From Desulfobacteraceae bacterium Eth-SRB1 (GTDB taxonomy: Bacteria; Desulfobacterota; Desulfobacteria; Desulfobacterales; ETH-SRB1), in contig RPGP01000040.1 of assembly GCA_004193555.1 (NCBI GenBank), positions 191,127 through 255,126 of the forward strand: 64,000 nucleotides of DNA. Reading direction: 5' to 3'. The notes under the pieces are model-generated. The model did not search any database. It saw only the letters and a program-made list of their open reading frames with translations, and was not told the origin of the DNA. This document shows positions 60,332-64,000 of the stretch, piece by piece; the first letter of the stretch is position 1; each line of letters begins with the position of its first letter. The position numbers and the translations under genes were made by a program.

Positions 60332-61278
60332 TTATAGTAGTTTGTCAAAATATTCAATAGTCTTTTTCAGTCCCTGGTCCAGCTTTACTGCCGGCTGCCA
60401 TTTAAGTTTTTCTTTAGCAAGGCTGATGTCAGGCCGGCGCTGCATGGGATCATCCTGAGGCAACGGTTTAAAGATAATCTTTGATTTTGAACCTGTAATT
60501 TCCATGATCTTTTGGGCCAGCTCAAGGATAGTAAATTCATCAGGATTGCCCATGTTTACGGGACCGATAAAATCGTCCGGCCCGTTCATCATCCGCACGA
60601 AACCTTCTATCAGATCATCCACATAACAGAACGAACGTGTCTGGATTCCATCGCCAAAAACCGTTATGTCCTGATTCGTAAGGGCCTGCACAATAAAATT
60701 GGAAACAACGCGTCCGTCATTCGGGTGCATGCGCGGGCCGTATGTGTTAAATAGCCTGACGACTTTGATTTTCAGATTGTGCTGGCGATAGTAATCGAAA
60801 AAAAGGGTCTCAGCGCACCTTTTGCCCTCGTCATAGCAGGACCTCGGCCCTATGGGTTTACCCTGCCCCAGTAGGTTTCCGGCTGGGGGTGAACATCCGG
60901 GTCTCCGTAAACTTCGCTTGTGGATGCCTGTAATATCCTGGCCTTAACCCGCTTGGCCAAGCCCAACATATTGATAGCCCCATGCACGCTGGTCTTTGTG
61001 GTCTGAACAGGATCAAACTGATAATGAACGGGAGAGGCAGGACAGGCAAGATTATAAATTTCATCCACCTCGAGGTAAAGAGGAAATGTTATGTCATGAC
61101 GGATAAATTCAAAATTCGGCTTATCTAAAAGATGAAAGATATTTTTTCTGGAGCCGGTAAAACAGTTGTCCACGCACAACACCTCGAAACCTTCGGCAAC
61201 AAGCCGTTCGCAAAGATGAGAGCCAAGAAAGCCGGCGCCGCCGGTTATTAATACGCGTTTGTTTTGATGATATTCCAT
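60332..61278 (-). pseudogene. UDP-glucuronate decarboxylase (UXS-type), one frameshift
   Basis: The N-terminal frame has [16 protein letters not shown] and [20 protein letters not shown]; it stops at RVNP. One base further the frame continues [19 protein letters not shown] (Tyr/Lys of YxxxK), [19 protein letters not shown] and [16 protein letters not shown] to the end. It would convert UDP-GlcA to UDP-xylose. The missing base lies near 60853-60858 (AACCCATAGGG). Confidence 0.88.
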
Positions 61279-61367
61279 AAAAATCCTTTTTTTTTATTAG
61301 CCACAGACACACACAGACACACACAGATATTTTTCTTGGGTAATAACTAAAGCCTTTTAATCCTTAA
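61279..61367. repeat. CACAGACACACA array, 3' flank of GxxExxY gene
   Basis: TTAGCCACAGACACACACAG and ACACACACAG at 61296-61326. It is the inverse of the array at 61843-61873. Confidence 0.85.
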
Positions 61368-61730
61368 TTACATTATAAATCGTTTAATAACTGCTTTTGG
61401 AAATGTGAAATTTACAAGCAAACCAACCTTCATTCCTGTAGCTTTCAAGTAATTCAACATCTGTGCCTCATGAATTTTTTGTAATTTATCAACTGCCTTT
61501 AGTTCAATTATCACCCTGTCTTCAACAACAATATCGGCAAAATACTCTCCGACATTTTTACCCTTGTACTTCACAGAAATCGGGAATTGACTTACGGCTT
61601 TAATTCCCCTTAAATGCAACTCCATAATTAAGGCGTTCTCATAAACTTTTTCGAGGAATCCAGCGCCCAGCAATTTGCTAACTTCGAATATCGCACCATT
61701 TATCTGGTATGTAAGCTCATTAATATCCAT
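61368..61730 (-). CDS. GxxExxY-family protein
   Basis: 120 residues: GAGFLEKVYENALIMEL carries GxxExxY; YFADIVVEDRVIIELKAVDK is the nuclease-like core. Complete. It lies between inverted CACAGA-type arrays and between two sugar-nucleotide genes, as if inserted just after the stop of the dehydrogenase. Confidence 0.9.
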   Translation of the reverse strand: MDINELTYQINGAIFEVSKLLGAGFLEKVYENALIMELHLRGIKAVSQFPISVKYKGKNVGEYFADIVVEDRVIIELKAVDKLQKIHEAQMLNYLKATGMKVGLLVNFTFPKAVIKRFIM

Positions 61731-61739
61731 ATTCCTTCA

Positions 61740-61873
61740 TCTTTGCCACAGACTCACACAGAAACACACTAACGAAATAACATTGGTTTTTTTTCGCGAA
61801 GCAATGACTATTTTTGTCCAGCGACATCCGCTGGGCAAAATTCTGTGTCCGTCCGTGTGTGTCTGTGGCTAAT
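61740..61873. repeat. CACAGA-type arrays, 5' flank of GxxExxY gene
   Basis: GCCACAGACTCACACAG at 61744, then TGTGTCCGTCCGTGTGTGTC and TGTGGCTAAT at 61844-61873. The right edge abuts the dehydrogenase stop codon. TTTTTCGCGAAGCAATGAC at 61792 recurs at 60303. Confidence 0.82.
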
Positions 61874-63254
61874 TTATTTAAAATGTGTTAATGCTGGTTT
61901 GCCGATTGAGTAAACATTGAATCCGATTTTAAAAAGTTTGTTCCGGTCGATAATATTTCTGCCGTCAAAGATAAAGGCAGGCTTTACCATTGATTTGTAT
62001 ATTTTTTTCATAATCAAGGCCCCTGTACAATTCCCATTCCGTCATTATTGCGATTGCATGACTTCCGGAGGCTGCTTCATAAGGATTATCGATATAGCTT
62101 ACATTTTCGTCGATTCCTTTTAGATCGATTCCTGCGTTCTTTAATGCCTTTGGATCGGTAATTGTCAGGTGCGCTCTTTCCTCAATTAATCTCTTTGCAA
62201 TATAAATGGCCGGACTCTCCCTTGTGTCTCCGGTGTTGGCCTTGAAAGCAAAGCCAAAAAGGGTTATTTTCTTGCCTGCCAATGTGTTGAACATGGCTGA
62301 GAGCATGTTGGACACAAAACGATCCTTTTGAAAATCATTTATTTTGAGAACATGGTTCCAGTAGTCAGCGACTTCATTAAGGCCCTGATACCGGCACATA
62401 TATACAAGATTCAAAATATCCTTTTTAAAACATGATCCACCAAACCCGATGCTTGCGTTCAGGAATTTATCGCCGATCCTGCTGTCAAATCCCACTGCTC
62501 TGGCTACATTGGTAATATCGGCGCCGGTCTTCTCACACAGGGCGGATATGGCATTTATTGATGATATTCTCTGGGCCAGGAATGCATTGGCCACGAGTTT
62601 GGAAAGTTCACTGCTCCAGATGTCGGATGTAATAATCAGGTCACGCGGCACCCAGTTGGCATATATTTCAACCAGCTCGTCTCTTGCTTTTAAACCGCTT
62701 TGCGTTTGACGGGAACCGACGAGCACACGATCAGGATTTTCCAGATCGTTGATGGCCGTTCCTTCAGATAAAAATTCAGGATTGGAAAGAACCTCAAAAT
62801 GAAGATTATTGTTTGAAGTCAGGATTCTCTCCATGGCGAGGGCGGTTTTGACAGGAAGCGTGCTCTTTTCTACAATGATTTTTGGGGACTGAGAATACTG
62901 TAGAATCTGCCTTGCGGTCTTTTCCCAATACTGCAAATCAGCAGCCATGCCCGCGCCGACGCCAAAGGTCTTTGTAGGAGTGTTTACGCTGACAAAAATA
63001 ATGTCGGACTCTATTATGCCATGCTGTATATTACTGCTGAAGAAAAGATTTCTTCCCCGAGCCTTTTTTACAATCTCATCAAGGCCCGGTTCATAAACCG
63101 GCAGGTCATTTGAATTCCATTCATCAATGCGTACTGGGTTGATGTCCACAACCGTGACTTTGTATTGCGGGCATTTATAAGCAATCATCGCCATTGTCGG
63201 CCCGCCCACGTAACCTGCGCCTATGCAAAGGATGTTTTTTTTAAATTTTTTCAT
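61874..63254 (-). CDS. ugd: UDP-glucose 6-dehydrogenase, frameshift near C-terminus
   Basis: Main frame 429 residues ending at 61965: ILCIGAGYVGGPTMAMIAYK (NAD), VEKSTLPVKTA, FLSEGTAINDLENPDRVLVG, and the catalytic Cys in NASIGFGGSCFKKDI. It is of the eukaryote-like subtype. At a T7 run (62002-62008) the other frame gives KPAFIFDGRNIIDRNKLFKI, then NVYSIGKPALTHFK-stop at 61874, the normal end. It makes UDP-glucuronate for the decarboxylase downstream. The break leaves the catalytic part whole. Confidence 0.92.
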
Positions 63255-63275
63255 TTTTAATTAAGTGTTGACGGT

Positions 63276-63418
63276 CTCGTAAAAAGTCGTCACTCCGGTG
63301 AAAACCGGAGTCCAGATGTTCTGTAACTACTTGAAAAGACTGGATAGCGCTAAAGCTTCACTATGTGCCCGGCTTTCGCCGGAATGACGGAAAACGGTAT
63401 TTTTCGACTTTTTACGAG
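63276..63418. repeat. 143-bp repeat with CTCGTAAAAAGTCG inverted ends
   Basis: CTCGTAAAAAGTCG (63276-63289) and CGACTTTTTACGAG (63405-63418) are exact complements. Inside are the hairpins CTCCGGTGAAAACCGGAG and CCGGCTTTCGCCGG. It is a MITE-like or terminator-like element between ugd and the ComEA-like gene. Confidence 0.85.
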
Positions 63419-63456
63419 TGCATCAAGTGTTAGATGAATAAAAAAAAACAGAAAAC

Positions 63457-63984
63457 CTAATTAACTGTAATATAGTGCTTAATGGCATTAAAAACGCCGG
63501 CGCCTATCCCTTTTACCTTTTTTATGTCTTCAATAGTTTCAAACAGGCCGTGCATATTTCTGTATTCCACAATCTTCACAGCAGACACAGGCCCAATTTG
63601 CGGAAGGGAAACCAGTTGGATAAGCTTTGCCCTGTTGATGTTCACAGGAGCCTGAAGGCCTTTTTTCATAACCTTTGCAATAAATTTACCATAGTGTTTT
63701 TTCAGATGCTTTCCGGCAATCTTCTTATTTTCCGGATAAATCCATATCTCATGGTCCAGAGTTCCCAGCACATATATCAGTTGTTCTTCATCAATCTTGC
63801 CGTTTGAATCATGATGCGGGCAATGCCTGATTTTCTTGCCTGGCTTTACTTCAACCACCGCAAAACTGGAATCAGGAAGAAGACGTATAGTGAGGTCTGT
63901 CCATCCCTGGCAAATAGCGGAATTCACGTTGAACACAAATAAAACAAAAAAAATAATGACCAGCAAACAATAATTTCGTTTCAT
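63457..63984 (-). CDS. Secreted ComEA-like helix-hairpin-helix protein
   Basis: 175 residues: signal peptide (IIFFVLFVFNVNSAICQG), a central region (HCPHHDSNGKIDEEQLIYVL), and a C-terminal HhH pair (VNINRAKLIQLVSLPQIGPV, IEDIKKVKGIGAGVFNAI). ComEA-type HhH proteins bind DNA outside the membrane. The central domain is unfamiliar to me. Confidence 0.85.
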   Translation of the reverse strand: MKRNYCLLVIIFFVLFVFNVNSAICQGWTDLTIRLLPDSSFAVVEVKPGKKIRHCPHHDSNGKIDEEQLIYVLGTLDHEIWIYPENKKIAGKHLKKHYGKFIAKVMKKGLQAPVNINRAKLIQLVSLPQIGPVSAVKIVEYRNMHGLFETIEDIKKVKGIGAGVFNAIKHYITVN

Positions 63985-64000
63985 AATAACTCCTAATAGT

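Overview
The window looks like part of the chromosome of an anaerobic deltaproteobacterium (Desulfobacterota type). I base this on gene style only: RAYT transposases with a C-terminal DnaA-like helix-turn-helix, an EPS-associated MarR regulator, BBP2-type beta-barrel, Wza and tyrosine-autokinase neighbours, and CHASE2-cyclase and FecR genes. No rRNA, tRNA or CRISPR array was seen. Almost every gene is on the minus strand.

Region 1 (1-5.8 kb) is a surface-sugar operon read leftwards: legB (4,6-dehydratase), legC (aminotransferase), a NeuD/PglD-like acetyltransferase, a PIG-L deacetylase, an acyl carrier protein, an SDR and an AMP-ligase cut by the window edge. This resembles a nonulosonic (legionaminic-type) acid pathway with an added acyl-activation module.

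Region 2 (5.8-39 kb) is an accessory array. About two dozen toxin-antitoxin (TA) modules or remnants, all on the minus strand, are separated by dispersed repeats. They include HigBA-like, HepT/MntA, PIN/VapC, MazEF, HicAB, RelE-like, TumE/TumA and DUF5615/DUF433 types, plus RhuM and ORF6N proteins. Four kinds of mobile sequence interlock here: (a) REP-associated tyrosine transposases (RAYTs), one intact and many reduced to their 3' ends, which are followed by GGGGAC-type motifs; (b) a roughly 250 bp repeat carrying two hairpins whose stems vary while pairing is kept, called repeat R below; (c) palindromic insertions with CCCCGTTAAAT-type ends, one longer relative carrying a GIY-YIG nuclease gene; (d) four-helix-bundle genes flanked by inverted arrays of short tandem repeats. 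Stranded in the array are sugar genes: a second legC fused to a PIN toxin, an rfbH fused to a MazF toxin, and remnants of a hexapeptide acetyltransferase, a NeuC-like epimerase and an EPS-type MarR regulator. The array appears to have grown inside, and eroded, a glycan locus.

Region 3 (39.3-64 kb) is an exopolysaccharide and envelope locus: MarR-type regulator, CpsB/YwqE PHP phosphatase, Wzz/Wzc-like tyrosine autokinase, Wza-like export lipoprotein, outer-membrane beta-barrel, a FecR-domain protein with low-complexity tail, a CHASE2 adenylate/guanylate cyclase, a TPR protein, a plus-strand beta-sandwich protein, a large multi-pass membrane protein, a GT2 glycosyltransferase, a split O-antigen ligase/polymerase, UDP-glucuronate decarboxylase (frameshifted), UDP-glucose dehydrogenase (frameshifted near its end) and a ComEA-like protein. 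UDP-glucose dehydrogenase and the decarboxylase together would supply UDP-glucuronate and UDP-xylose.

Several genes carry single-base frameshifts, some at homopolymers. They may be real decay, slippage or assembly error; the sequence alone cannot decide.
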